Below, in pieces: positions 16,616-25,912 of a DNA stretch of 64,000 nt (positions are counted from its first letter, which is position 1; every line of letters starts with the position of its first letter). This DNA is from Streptomyces violaceusniger (GTDB taxonomy: Bacteria; Actinomycetota; Actinomycetes; Streptomycetales; Streptomycetaceae): positions 1 to 64,000 of the forward strand of contig BJHW01000001.1 of NCBI GenBank assembly GCA_005405945.1. Direction: 5' to 3'. The notes beneath the pieces are model-generated. The model saw only the letters and a list, made by a program, of their open reading frames with translations, searched no databases and was not told the origin of the DNA. The position numbers and the translations under genes are program-made.

Positions 16616-17188
16616 ATGGCAGCACCGTCTGGAAATGTGCGAGTCTCCTTTTCCCAGATGTCGATCGAGAAGAATGCGATGACCCGCGACGACGCTCTCA
16701 AGCAACTCAGCCACATCGCTCGCGAGAGGGCATTCGGCAGGCACGTCGGGTCCGACCGGCTCATCCAGGCTGGGCTGGACGCGCTGATCGCCGGGGTCGA
16801 GAGTCCCTCCCTCGCCATGCTGGCCGGCCTCCTCCGGAGCGAAGAGCCCGAGGCCCCGCAACTCTTCGACGAGGTGCTCGACGAGTTGGGACTGCTCTTC
16901 CACCCGCCCGCTGACCCTCGGGCCGCGAAGTGGGCCATGGCCTACTGGGTCGCCGGTCAGATCGCCGACGGATCCCTGGATCCCTCCGTCGGCACCCACC
17001 ACATCTGGGCAGACATTGCCTATGACCTCGGCTACCCCATAGAACTGGAACCCCTCGTCCACTGCGCGCATAACCTGGACGGCTGGGAGGAGGGCTGGGG
17101 AGTCTCCATCGAGGAACTCAACAGGGAAGCGGTTGAGGCCGCGAAGCAGTTCCTCAGCAAGGGGCCCGCAGCCGAGGCAGGGGCCTGA
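16616..17188 (+). CDS. Passenger gene of the ISL3-type element, unknown, 190 aa
   Basis: ATG 16616 has AAGGA upstream; ATG 16679 is an alternative. The gene starts 26 bases after the transposase stop and ends 50 bases before the matched right repeat, so it moves with the element. The protein is helical and acidic (DDALKQLSHIARERAFGRHV, LFDEVLDELGLLFHPP), with a Trp-rich second half (AKWAMAYWVAGQ, HHIWADIAYDLGYPIE, NLDGWEEGWGVSIEE). No known domain, no membrane segment. Passenger genes in insertion sequences are often regulators or resistance factors; nothing here identifies which. Confidence 0.7.
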   Translation: MAAPSGNVRVSFSQMSIEKNAMTRDDALKQLSHIARERAFGRHVGSDRLIQAGLDALIAGVESPSLAMLAGLLRSEEPEAPQLFDEVLDELGLLFHPPADPRAAKWAMAYWVAGQIADGSLDPSVGTHHIWADIAYDLGYPIELEPLVHCAHNLDGWEEGWGVSIEELNREAVEAAKQFLSKGPAAEAGA

Positions 17189-17439
17189 CCACCTGACCAT
17201 TCTCGCCACCGGAATTGGTCACCCGCGAGCTGATCCGCTCACTCAGCGTGGCTCCATCACAGAAGCTGAGCCAGAACCACGACTCGTGAATAGAGCCAAC
17301 GGCGGAAGCAAGGCCGGCGGAATAGCCCGTCTCGACGGCTATCCTGTCGGTGTACGGCACTCGGTCAGGGCACCCTTTGTGGCCCAGGCGGGCCGAGTGT
17401 GTCGGCCGATGGCCGGAGGGAGGTCGTCAACCTCCCTAC

Positions 17440-17459
17440 CGGTACGCCTAGGCGTACCG
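17440..17459. promoter_or_regulatory. Perfect 20-base palindrome in the gap before the XRE regulator
   Basis: CGGTACGCCTAGGCGTACCG is self-complementary over all 20 bases. It lies in the 358-base gap 17298-17655 between the insertion sequence and the 3' end of the leftward regulator gene. Its symmetry and lack of a loop suit a dimeric protein site better than a terminator. Nothing else in this gap could be supported. Confidence 0.5.
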
Positions 17460-17655
17460 ACCGGCCATCGCTTCTCGTCTCCCGGATGAGCGGAAGCGGG
17501 TTCCGATCACCCACCGAACGCAGCGGCTCGGCCTCGAGGACCTCCGCTGCCCCGGTCTGGTAGTACGGCACCGATGCGACTGGCGTCACATCACGATGTG
17601 CCGGGAAGCGAAACATCGCGGCGTGGGAATCGATCGGTGAACGTCGCCCGTCTGA

Positions 17656-18991
17656 TCAGGTGGTTGCCGCCTTGGCACGGTCGAGAAGGTCGCGTACAGC
17701 CGGTTCGCGCCGGTAGGGGAGGAGCTGCTTGACGGCATCGCGGACGTGGTCGCTGCCCGGCCGGAGTGCACGTCGGCGGCGAGGGTCAGAGCCTGGCTGG
17801 TGGATGCGCACGCGGCGTCCACCTGGCGTTGCTGGAGCTGTGCAGTGGCCATGCGGGAGAGGTACAGCACGTGGGTGCGGACATATTCAGGCCCATAGGC
17901 GGCGTCCGCCCGGCTGAAGTGGCGCTGTGCGTCCGCTGGCCGGCCGAGGTCGAGCATGCAGCTGCCCGTGAGCATGTCGACTTCTGGCCTCTGTACCCAG
18001 TAGGCCCACGGGGGTCGGCCTCGTGGGAGCCCTGGTCGAGGAGGTCGTGGGCACGGTTGAGGGCGTGGAAGCAGCTGCGGGCGTCGCCTGCTTTGGCCAG
18101 TGCGCGGGCTTGGCGGGCGGCGAGCATAGCGTCGACCACCGGGGTGGAGCGGCCGCGGACGGCGGTCTGGGCGGTGCGGACCATGTTGTCGGCGTCTGCC
18201 GGGTTGCCCACGCTGTAGTGCTGGACGGCGGCGAAGGCGAGGACGTTGGCGCCGAGGAGGACGTCGCCGCTGGTGTGGGCGGCGCGTAATGCCCCGGTGA
18301 AGTGGCGCTGGGCGGCGGCGTGCTGGCCGTTGTCGAATCTCATCCAGCCTGCCATACGGCCCAGGTCGGCAGCTTGGGCCCACAGCCGTGCGCGTTGGGT
18401 TTCGTCAGGCGAGTTCTTGCTCAGGTAGTGGTGGACCAGTGACAGCAGGGCCTCGACCTCGAAGATCAGGTCTCCGCCGCCGTGGGTGTCGTCATCGCGC
18501 TGCAGGTCGGTGATCCGGCCTGCGATGCGGTTGACCATAGAGGCGGGGATGCGGCGGCCCTCGCCCGTGACGGCGTGGGCCATGTCGGGTTGAGTGGTGA
18601 GCCAGTCGTGCAGGACCTTGGTCAAGGTGACGCCGGACAGGATGACGAATTGCCTTCGGTCCATGCGGCCGCTCCTCAGCACGGTGTCCAGAACTGCCAC
18701 GGTACCGGCCGCCGTCCACGGCTCATACAGCTCTGGGAGATCGGGAGCGGGGAGCCACAGAGGCCATGGAATGCCCACCCGTTGGTCGTCAGGCACCTTG
18801 AAGACGACGGCGATCAGCTCCTGGGCGGTGTCGTCGGGTTCCCGGCCGCGCTCCCACTCCGAGACAGTCTTTTTGACCCGGCGCTGCTGGCCGGCCCTCC
18901 GGATGAGGGCGGCCAGTTCCTCCTGAGAGGAGTCGAGCACCATCCGCCGGGCGTAGGCGAGCGGGTGGCGAAACACGGCGTCGGGTAACAC
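17656..18991 (-). CDS. XRE-type regulator with TPR-like C-terminal domain, 445 aa after two frame repairs
   Basis: The N-terminus HPLAYARRMVLDSSQEELAA through KKTVSEWERGREPDD is a helix-turn-helix of the XRE type. A middle segment MDRRQFVILSGVTLTKVLHD and a long helical repeat region (HFTGALRAAHTSGDVLLGAN, HFSRADAAYGPEYVRTHVLY) resemble large Streptomyces regulators with TPR-like sensors. Adding one base at the plus-strand runs GGGGG 18010-18014 and CCC 17756-17758 joins three frames into one protein ending RREPAVRDLLDRAKAATT. Start GTG 18991 has a G-rich site upstream. It is divergent from the radical SAM cassette, which it may control. Confidence 0.75.
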
Positions 18992-19101
18992 GGATACCCC
19001 CGGAATCCCGATAAATGTGTGCGCATCGTAGCCGCGTGATCACCCGGCGGGGAGCGGGTTGGGCAGGACGGCCAGAATCGTCTCCTGGTGAGGAGGGGAC
19101 C

Positions 19102-19124
19102 GGCGGGGACTTGACATCCCCGCC
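19102..19124. promoter_or_regulatory. Perfect hairpin/palindrome enclosing TTGACA in the divergent region
   Basis: GGCGGGGA (19102-19109) and TCCCCGCC (19117-19124) are perfect inverted repeats around CTTGACA, so the loop contains a consensus -35 box. It lies in the 298-base region 18992-19289 between the regulator and the radical SAM gene. An operator over the cassette promoter is the simplest reading, but no convincing -10 box at 16-18 bases was found. Confidence 0.4.
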
Positions 19125-19289
19125 CGGTATCGCGGCGAGGGCTTCTTCACCGGGTGGCCGCGCGGCGATGGTTGGTCCGTCGGGTCGACGGTCGCTCCCA
19201 TCGGGGCGGGCGGGCCCGCGCGATGGATATCGCTCATTCCCGGTTCTGCTGAGACCACCCCTCTCGGGTGCCGTGGTGAAGGAGTCGTC

Positions 19290-20486
19290 GTGATCAAGGA
19301 AGGCTCGCACCTATTCGTCGAAGGGCACGGCCCAGTCGACCCCTACCTGGGCAAATACGCAGTCAAGACACCACGGATCTGGGAGGAGGTCCGGGCGGGG
19401 TGGGCACGGGCGGGACTGGATCCGGCGGCGCCGTACCTGCCGATGCGGATCGAGATGGAGCTGACCACCAAGTGCGACGACGCGTGCCCGTCGTGCGGGA
19501 TGGGGGCGCTGCCGCTGGCCGAGGGCCGCACGCTGACCGATGGGCAGATCCGGTTTCTGCTAGATCAGTTCGTCTCCATCGGCCTGCCGTCGCTGGCGAT
19601 CACCGGCGGGGAGCCGTTCACCGCCTGGCGTGCCCTGCTCAGCCTGCTGGCGGGCGCCCGCGAACGCGGCATCGACATCTCGAAGCTGACCAGCAACGGC
19701 AGCTGGGGCACCGAGCGGCGGTGCGGGCCGGTCTTCGACCGGCTGGAGAAGGCCGGGTTCCTGGACTCACGGCTGTTCGTGCCACTGCTGATGCTGTCCA
19801 TCGGTGAGCAGACCATCCCGCTGGAGCGCATCGCCCGGATCCTCCACCACGCCGTCACCCACTACACCGACCGTGAGCTCAATGTCGCCCTGTCCTCCCT
19901 GGCCGATCCCGCGACCCGCGAGCACAAGGTCGATCCCCTGATCGCCCTGTATGAGCAGCGCTACGGATCGTTCCCGCATGACCGGGTCCACTCCACCATG
20001 CGGGTCTATCTCCCCAACGAGCGCCTGACCGACCAGGCCGCGATCGACCGGCCCGGCCTGACTCCGGTATCCCGCTGGATGAACCGCTGCTTCGACTGCT
20101 TCGCCCCCACCGTCGGCGCGTACGTCCTGCCCACCTCGCTGCTGAAGCAGGACGGATGCTGGTACACCTGCGCCGCCTTCAACGTCCCCGAGAAACTGGC
20201 CATGGGGAACCTGCTGCGCGAGCGCGCCCGGGACGTGATCGCGCGGGCCAACTCCTCGGCGTACGTGGCCCGTGTCCGGGCCGGCGGCGGGCTCAAAGCC
20301 CTGCACGAAGTCGTCCCGCGCTCCGTCACCGACACCACACCGGGCACCAGCTTCTGCGGTTCATGCGCCTGGCTGATCGACCGCCACGACGAAATCACCG
20401 GCGAGGAGACCGGTCACTCCTCGGGCCCAGTCATCCCCGTTGCCGCGCTGCTGTCCCGTCCCGGCACCGCCGAGGGCGCACGGTGA
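19290..20486 (+). CDS. Radical SAM enzyme with extra C-terminal cysteines, 398 aa
   Basis: GTG 19290 has GAAGGAG. The 4Fe-4S motif is C62-x3-C66-x2-C69 (KCDDACPSCGMG), followed by LAITGGEPFTAWR, the GGEP motif that binds S-adenosylmethionine. The C-terminal half has further Cys pairs (RCFDCFAP, CWYTCAAF, FCGSCAW) able to hold auxiliary iron-sulfur clusters as in SPASM-type enzymes. It is first in a four-gene unit with a carrier protein (TGATG overlap), FabV and a polyprenyl synthase, suggesting that it modifies a carrier-bound or lipid intermediate. Substrate unknown. Confidence 0.8.
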   Translation: MIKEGSHLFVEGHGPVDPYLGKYAVKTPRIWEEVRAGWARAGLDPAAPYLPMRIEMELTTKCDDACPSCGMGALPLAEGRTLTDGQIRFLLDQFVSIGLPSLAITGGEPFTAWRALLSLLAGARERGIDISKLTSNGSWGTERRCGPVFDRLEKAGFLDSRLFVPLLMLSIGEQTIPLERIARILHHAVTHYTDRELNVALSSLADPATREHKVDPLIALYEQRYGSFPHDRVHSTMRVYLPNERLTDQAAIDRPGLTPVSRWMNRCFDCFAPTVGAYVLPTSLLKQDGCWYTCAAFNVPEKLAMGNLLRERARDVIARANSSAYVARVRAGGGLKALHEVVPRSVTDTTPGTSFCGSCAWLIDRHDEITGEETGHSSGPVIPVAALLSRPGTAEGAR

Positions 20487-20767
20487 TGGTGAACGTGGAG
20501 GTCATCGCCGCAACCGGTGAGGCCCTTGTGCAGGCGACCGGGCAGCCGCAGGCCGCGCAGGCTCAGCCCGAGGCGCTGCTGGAGGACTGGGGCGTGGACA
20601 GCCTGGCGCTGCTGGAACTGGTGGAAGCCCTCCAAGTGCGACTCGCCATTGTTGTACCCGATGAAGTCACTGCCCGTATCCGGACGGTTGCAGACTTACA
20701 GGATGCGGTGAGCCAGCTGGTCGCCGCCCCCTCGTCCGAGACGATCCCGAAGGGCACTCGATCGTGA
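20486..20767 (+). CDS. Acyl carrier protein, 93 aa
   Basis: ATG 20486 overlaps the radical SAM stop. The motif EDWGVDSLALLELVEALQ contains the phosphopantetheine-attachment Ser39 in the D-S-L signature, with the helix II sequence expected of carrier proteins; VPDEVTARIRTVADLQDAV forms helices III and IV. The stop overlaps the next start (GTGA), so stoichiometry with FabV is probably fixed by coupling. A dedicated carrier in a small cassette indicates acyl chemistry separate from fatty acid synthesis. Confidence 0.85.
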   Translation: MVNVEVIAATGEALVQATGQPQAAQAQPEALLEDWGVDSLALLELVEALQVRLAIVVPDEVTARIRTVADLQDAVSQLVAAPSSETIPKGTRS

Positions 20768-21974
20768 GCGCACGCGTCATCGCCCCCGCAACCGCGGCTT
20801 CCTGTACCTCGACTCCCACCCCGGCGGCTGCCAGCAGCTGGTGGCCGACATGTGGCAGGCCGTCCCGGACCCCGCACCCGCGCCCCAGGACCGCGAGCGG
20901 CCGGTGGCACTGATCCTGGGCTCCTCAGCCGGATACGGGCTCGCCGCCACCATCGCCGGGCTCAAGCGGGCCGGGATCCGCGGCATCGGAGTGTGCTTCG
21001 AGAAAGCGCCCACCGAGCGGCGCAGCGCCACGGCGGGCTGGTACCGCACCGCCGCCACCGCCGACCTGGCCCGCCAAATTGGGGCCGACATGACCTGGCT
21101 CAACGGGGACGCGTTCTCCGACGGCATGAAGGAGCAGGTCGCCGAGCTGCTCGCGCAGCGCTACGGGGGGAAGCTGGACTACCTGATCTACTCGGTGGCC
21201 GCGCCCCGCCGCACCGACCCCGACACCGGCACCGCCTACGCGTCCGTCCTGAAGCCGATCGGGGCGCCGCACCGCACCAAGACCCTGGTCTTCGAGGACG
21301 GCGCGCCGGTGATCCGGGAGGTCGAGACCGCTCCGGCCGAGGGCGATGACATCGAGCAGACGGTCGCGGTGATGGGCGGGGCCGACTGGGAACGCTGGAT
21401 CGACCATCTCGGCGACCGTGGCCTGCTCGCCGACGGCTTCACCACTGCGGCGCTGTCCTACATCGGCTCGCCGCTGACCGCCGCGATCTACCGGCAGGGC
21501 ACCATCGGCGCGGCCAAGGGCCACCTGGAAGCCACCGCCCGCACCCTCAACGAACGCCTGGACAAGCTCGTCGGCGGCCGCGCGGTGACCTCCGTCAACG
21601 GCGCGGCCGTCACCCAGTCCTCCACCGCTATCCCCAGCATCGCCCTGTATGTCGGGCTGCTGCGCGGCGTCCTCGGCGATTCGCTGGTCCCACCGATCGG
21701 CCAGCTGACCGACCTGTGGGACCAGCTCACCGGCACCACCCCGCTCGTCCTGGACAACGACGGCCGCGTCCGGCTCGACACCTGGGAGCTGACCGACGAC
21801 GTCCAGGCCGCCGTCGCCGACCGCTGGCACCAGGCGACCACCGCCACCATCAGCGACCTGGCAAACCTCGACTGGTTCCACGCCGAGGTCCAGCGCCTCT
21901 ACGGCTTCTCCGTGCCCGGCGTCGACTACCACGCCGCGGTCGAGACCGATACCCCCTGGCCCACCACCACCTGA
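20764..21974 (+). CDS. fabV: FabV-type NADH-dependent enoyl reductase, 403 aa after one frame repair
   Basis: After adding one C to CCCCC at 20783-20787 the N-terminus reads VSARVIAPRNRGFLYLDSHP, matching the FabV start. Then come the nucleotide-binding LGSSAGYGLAATIAG, the segment VCFEKAPTERRSATAGWY, the VMGGADWERWI block and the catalytic Y-x8-K in IYRQGTIGAAK. FabV reduces trans-2-enoyl-ACP or -CoA. The repaired length equals normal FabV length. GTG 20764 overlaps the carrier protein stop. As sequenced, the first 25 codons are out of frame. Confidence 0.88.
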
Positions 21975-21994
21975 CCCACACCGGGAGGAACGCC

Positions 21995-23138
21995 ATGCCC
22001 CTGCCGAGCGACGAGGACCTCATCCGCTGGCAGCAGCAGCTCGAACAGTCACTGGCCCGCTACGCCGACGCCGACCTGCGCCAGGCCACCGCCCGGATCA
22101 GCCACCCGGCTGTCCACGACGCGGCCGCCGCCTACCTGATCCGTCCCAGCAAACGACTGCTGGGCATGGCGTTCCTCCACGCCGCCCACACCCTGGACCT
22201 CACCGACGTCAACGTCGCTCCCGAGGACCTGACCGCCATCGCGACCGCGCTGGAGATCCGGCACGGCGCCATCCTGCTGCACGACGACATCGTCGACGGC
22301 GACACCGTCCGCGGCGGCCACCCCACCGCCCACCACGCCCTCGAGCACTCCTTCCGCGGCGAGGCGCGCAGCGCCGCGCTGTTCGCCGGCGACATCCTCG
22401 CCGGGCTCGCCCCCTGCCCCTCCTGCGATCCGGCCTGCCCGACCGGTTACGAGTCCGCCTTACCGACCTGTTCCAGCACACCACCGCCCTGGTCGCCGCC
22501 GGACAGACCGAGCAGCTCGACCTGGACACTCGCCGCGACCTCCTGGACGTCACCGAGGCCGACATCCTCCGCGTCCACGGCGGGCAGTTCGGCCCCTACC
22601 TGCTGTGCTCCCTCCAACTCGCGGCCGCCCTCGCCGGGCTCGACGACAGCGACATCGACCGCATCACCCGTGCCGGACTCCCCCTGTGCCAGGGCTTCCA
22701 GGTGCAAAACGACCTCGCCGGATACACCGAACTCGCCCGCATCCTCGGCGAGGGGACACCACCGAAAGCGCCCTCACTCTGGCCAACACCTCGGACCTGG
22801 CCCGGCGCCGCCGCACGGTTCCGGTGCGTACCGCCCTGTCCAAACTCACCGGGCCAGACCGCGACCGGCTGGTCGGCTACTTCACCGGCGCCGAGCTGGA
22901 CCTCACGGACATCTGCGCCCTGATGGAACAAGCCGAGGTCACCGCGTACTGCTCCTCCCTCATCAGCGACCTGCACACCCACACCCGCGACCGCATCACC
23001 GCCGACCCCGACCTCCCGGCCCCGGTACGGACCGCGCTCAGCACCACCTGCACCTACATGACCGCCCTGTACGACCCCGCCTCACCCACCAGCCGCCTCT
23101 ACCTCAACGCCCGCCCCGATCTGCAGCTCGCTTCATGA
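21995..23138 (+). CDS. Polyprenyl (isoprenyl) diphosphate synthase, 381 aa after two frame repairs
   Basis: ATG 21995 has GGGAGG. The first Asp-rich motif is DDIVD in ILLHDDIVDGDTVRGG; the second region is QGFQVQNDLAGY, where NDLAG stands in place of the usual DDxxD. The fold markers K-R-L-L-G-M-A, HGAILLHDD and GG.FGPYLLCSL are in order. One base added at CCCCC 22410-22414 and one at GGGG 22752-22755 joins the three frames. The altered second motif could change chain length or the reaction. Last gene of the cassette, 20 bases after fabV. Confidence 0.8.
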
Positions 23139-23295
23139 CGTGCCGCTGATTCAGGTCGGGCTGTGCGCATAGCCCAACCCATTCTGCCCAGGAAGCGCCC
23201 GGCGAATTGTCCGGCATTCCAGGGCCCGCCGTCGGATCGCCTCGTACACCACCATGGGGTTGGCCGCACAGCCCCGTGCCAGGAGAGACGACGGG

Positions 23296-23324
23296 AGGGC
23301 TGCCGCCTGATCGACGGCAGCCCT
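23296..23324. terminator. Bidirectional terminator between converging genes
   Basis: AGGGCTGCCG (23296-23305) pairs perfectly with CGGCAGCCCT (23315-23324), with a T-rich tract after it on the plus strand. It lies between the polyprenyl synthase stop (23138) and the leftward SapA-like gene stop (23352), so it can serve both. Confidence 0.75.
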
Positions 23325-23351
23325 CTGTTCGTTTCTCAGGCCGTTCGTGGG

Positions 23352-23828
23352 CTACGAGCAGTGCTTCTTCTCGTAGGAGCCATGGGCTTCCGCGCTGTCC
23401 CAGCTGGCGTTGTACCTGAAGCCGCCCTCAAGGTTGACGCAGGCGCCGCGGGCCTTCGCGTAGACCGGCCCGGCGAACTTCTTGTAGTTCTCGTTGCCGT
23501 ATCCGTCCTGGTCCCAGTTGCCCGAGCCGCTCTTGACGATCCTGACGCTGATGTGGTTGGGCTTGTAGATCCCGTTCTTCGGCCGAGCGATGGCGCAGTT
23601 TCGGCCGGTGGAGTTGGACCAGTAGACGTCGATGTACCCGACGGTGCGGCCCTTGGTGTCGCTGCCCCAGACGTTCTTGATCGGCCAGGACTTCTTGAAG
23701 TGGTAGGCGGAGCCGCAGCGGTTGACCCTGTCGGTGGCGCTCGCGCTCGGCGCGGTCGCGATGGCGACCGTGCTGCCGATCATGGCCACGGCCGAGGCCG
23801 CCACGACGGCCTTACGGATCTTACGCAT
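23352..23828 (-). CDS. Secreted SapA-like (spore-associated) protein, 158 aa
   Basis: MRKIRKAVVAASAVAMIGST begins a signal peptide with an ATAPSASA cleavage region. The mature part has CGSAYHFKKSW, GYIDVYWSNSTGRNCAIA, KFAGPVYAKARGACVNLEGG and a final Cys near the end; this Cys spacing and the Y-A/F-A-G-P-V block resemble Streptomyces spore-associated protein A. Such proteins are exported and found on spores, with unclear function. The ribosome site GGAAGG precedes ATG 23828 on the minus strand. Confidence 0.75.
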   Translation of the reverse strand: MRKIRKAVVAASAVAMIGSTVAIATAPSASATDRVNRCGSAYHFKKSWPIKNVWGSDTKGRTVGYIDVYWSNSTGRNCAIARPKNGIYKPNHISVRIVKSGSGNWDQDGYGNENYKKFAGPVYAKARGACVNLEGGFRYNASWDSAEAHGSYEKKHCS

Positions 23829-24003
23829 GGATTTCTTACCTTCCGTGATGGCTATTCGTGTTTGTGCTGGTCTGTGTTCTGTCTGCGACGGAGTCGGAGG
23901 CCGTCGCGGCGGCGCGCGGCCGCGCGGCCGGATCAGTGCCGTGGACGGCCACCGGTGGGCGGTCCGCATGCGCAGACGGGCCTCGCTTGCGTTGCCGGTG
24001 CGG

Positions 24004-24028
24004 CCAGCCCGCGGGGCGGCCGGGCTGG
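24004..24028 (-). terminator. Hairpin after the leftward winged-helix gene
   Basis: CCAGCCCG (24004-24011) pairs with CGGGCTGG (24021-24028), 24 bases downstream of the stop of the leftward gene ending at 24052. Confidence 0.55.
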
Positions 24029-24051
24029 TGTGATGGGCAGGCGAGGGTGTG

Positions 24052-25305
24052 TCAGGAGGCATGGGTGGCGTCCTTGGGATCGGGGTTGCGGAGGTGCCAC
24101 TGGCGCATGTACGTCTCGACCTCGTGGTCCAGGAGCTCGCCCCAGTGGCCGGCGGCGGCCAGGTGCTCGCGGACCCGGTGTGCTTCGCGGGCGGCTGCCG
24201 TCTGGTGCTCTTCGTGGGCGGAGGCCAGCTCGGCGTCGCGGGTGAGGCGGTCTTCGACGGCGGCCCGGGCCTGCTCGGCCTGCCGCTGTTCGGCACGGCG
24301 TGCCTGGCAGGCGGTGCACGGCCGGTCGGTGCTGAGGATCAGCCCGTCCTCGCAGGAGGGGTCGGGGCACTCGTGGGCGGTGAGGAGGTCGGCGACGTAG
24401 CCGACAGGGCGCCGGATGGGGTCCGGGCCGGTGTAGCCGTCAGCTGCTCGTTCGGGGCCGCGGGCGTGGTGCCAGCGTCGGTTGATGCGGGCGATCAGCT
24501 GTTCGGGTGTGCGGGGCGGGACCTGGTAAGTGCCGGGTTCGGGTCCGGGGATTCCGGTGAGGGCGGTGCAGATGGCGCGCACCAGGGTCGGTGCGAGGCG
24601 TCCGCCGGGGCGGGTGGGCTGGACTTCCTGTGGCAGTGCGGCTGCGACCTGGTCCCATCCGGGGGGCCGTTTGCGCGGCCCGGTGGTGATGGTCTTCGGG
24701 GCTTTCTGGGTGGAGGCAGCGCTCTTACCACCCGCACTGGTCCTGCGGACGTCCGGGAGATGGTTCCGCTTGGTGGGCCTTTGTTGACCGGTTATGGAGG
24801 GGGTGGGTGTGACACCCAGGGAGGGTGTTGCGGACGACCCCTGGGAGGGGTTGCTGACAGCCCCTGCCCCTGCGACGTAAGAGCCCTGGTCAGAGCAGGG
24901 GTTGTCTACGACCCCTGCCTTCGGTGTGGGCCGGGGGATGAACTCGCCGTCGCGGATGGCCGCGTACCGGTCGTCGTGGTCGTGGTAGTGGCTGATCTCG
25001 GCGAAGGGTGTGTCGGTGCCGCCCCACTGGTCCCACGGCCCGTGGACGAAGTACCGGTTGGTCGTCTTGGAGCCGTTGCCGCGGTAGCGCTGGCGGGCGG
25101 AGAGGTAGCCGTCCCGCCGCAGCTCCCGCAGCAGGGTCCGGGCGCGCTCTTCGCTCACCAGTGCTTCCCCGGCGATCAGGGCGCGGCTGGGGAAGGCGGA
25201 GTAGTTCTGGTCGCATCGGGTGGCGATCGCCAGGAGGACGAGCTTGTGCGCCGGTGTGGGCAGGTGCAGCCGCATGACGTAGGCGGCGGCGTCGACTCCG
25301 CTCAC
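24052..25305 (-). CDS. Winged-helix protein with C-terminal zinc-type Cys cluster, 417 aa
   Basis: From GTG 25305 (VSGVDAAAYVMRLHLPTPAH) the first 100 residues form a winged helix: KLVLLAIATRCDQNYSAFPS, ALVSEERARTLLRELRRDGYL, as in replication initiators and helix-turn-helix proteins of actinobacterial plasmids. A long Pro/Ser/Thr-rich linker follows, then a helical domain and a Cys cluster (HECPDPSCEDGLILSTDRPC then TACQARR) that could bind zinc, and a long coiled C-terminus. It is transcribed away from the conjugation operon. It may act in plasmid replication or as a transfer regulator; the sequence does not separate these. Confidence 0.7.
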   Translation of the reverse strand: MSGVDAAAYVMRLHLPTPAHKLVLLAIATRCDQNYSAFPSRALIAGEALVSEERARTLLRELRRDGYLSARQRYRGNGSKTTNRYFVHGPWDQWGGTDTPFAEISHYHDHDDRYAAIRDGEFIPRPTPKAGVVDNPCSDQGSYVAGAGAVSNPSQGSSATPSLGVTPTPSITGQQRPTKRNHLPDVRRTSAGGKSAASTQKAPKTITTGPRKRPPGWDQVAAALPQEVQPTRPGGRLAPTLVRAICTALTGIPGPEPGTYQVPPRTPEQLIARINRRWHHARGPERAADGYTGPDPIRRPVGYVADLLTAHECPDPSCEDGLILSTDRPCTACQARRAEQRQAEQARAAVEDRLTRDAELASAHEEHQTAAAREAHRVREHLAAAGHWGELLDHEVETYMRQWHLRNPDPKDATHAS

Positions 25306-25393
25306 CTCTGGCCGCCGCGTTCCATCCGGACCCCACGGGCGGAGACGGTGAGCGGAGGCGTAGGCCGTGCCGTGGCGGCCGCAGCGCGGCGGG

Positions 25394-25771
25394 TCACGTG
25401 TACCGCCCGTGGATGCGGGTGGACTCGATGTGGTCGCGGGCTGCGGGGGTGTCGGCCTCGGTCGGCTGCATGCGGATGCGGCCATCGGCCAACAGGTCTT
25501 CAGCGCGGCCCTCACCGCCGCTCTGGAGTTCCCAGCCGCAGGCGAGGTCGGCCACCACGGCCCGGGCGAGCATCAGGTACTCCTCCGGGCGGGTCTCGCG
25601 TGCCGCGAGCCAGCTGCCGATCTTGCGGGTGTGCTGGCCGACGGCCAGAAGCTCGTGGATCAGCACGGAGGTCGATGGGGTGTCGTGCGCAGCGCAGTCG
25701 ACAGCGGCCGGGGCGGCCGCCTTGGACGTGCGGTAGTGAGGGACACGTGAGCGGCGGGGCCAGAGCGGCAT
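25394..25771 (-). CDS. Unknown protein, 125 aa, upstream of the winged-helix gene
   Basis: ATG 25771 has an excellent GAGGAGGAG site on the minus strand. The protein is helical (VLIHELLAVGQHTRKIGSWL, EEYLMLARAVVADLACGWEL) with a polar start and end and no membrane segment or known domain. It lies 88 bases upstream of the winged-helix gene on the same strand and is probably co-transcribed with it from the region facing the transfer operon. Confidence 0.65.
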   Translation of the reverse strand: MPLWPRRSRVPHYRTSKAAAPAAVDCAAHDTPSTSVLIHELLAVGQHTRKIGSWLAARETRPEEYLMLARAVVADLACGWELQSGGEGRAEDLLADGRIRMQPTEADTPAARDHIESTRIHGRYT

Positions 25772-25912
25772 CGCTCCTCCTCGAGGACGGGTTCTGCTTG
25801 GCGATGAGCAGACCCGGGCGCCCTGACCGGATCGGTGGCCAAATCCGGTAGCCAGGAGTCACGTTCGCGTCACGGTGGCCGTGGTCGACGTTGTGGTCAG
25901 GCCCGAGGCGAT

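Larger units (their letters stand above)
14854..17297 (+). mobile_element. ISL3-type insertion sequence of 2.44 kb with a passenger gene
   Basis: Inverted ends: bases 14873-14912 match the reverse complement of 17239-17278 at 32 of 40 positions (GGTTCTGGCTCA, TTCTGTG and CACGCTGAGTGA blocks identical). Similarity continues outward at equal distance on both sides (GGCTTCGTTCAC at 14854 against GGCTCTATTCAC at the right end), giving 14854-17297. Flanking octamers GACGGCGT and AACGGCGG agree at 6 of 8 positions, consistent with an aged 8-base target duplication. Inside are an ISL3-type transposase and one extra gene on the same strand. Typical ISL3 elements carry only the transposase. Confidence 0.75.
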
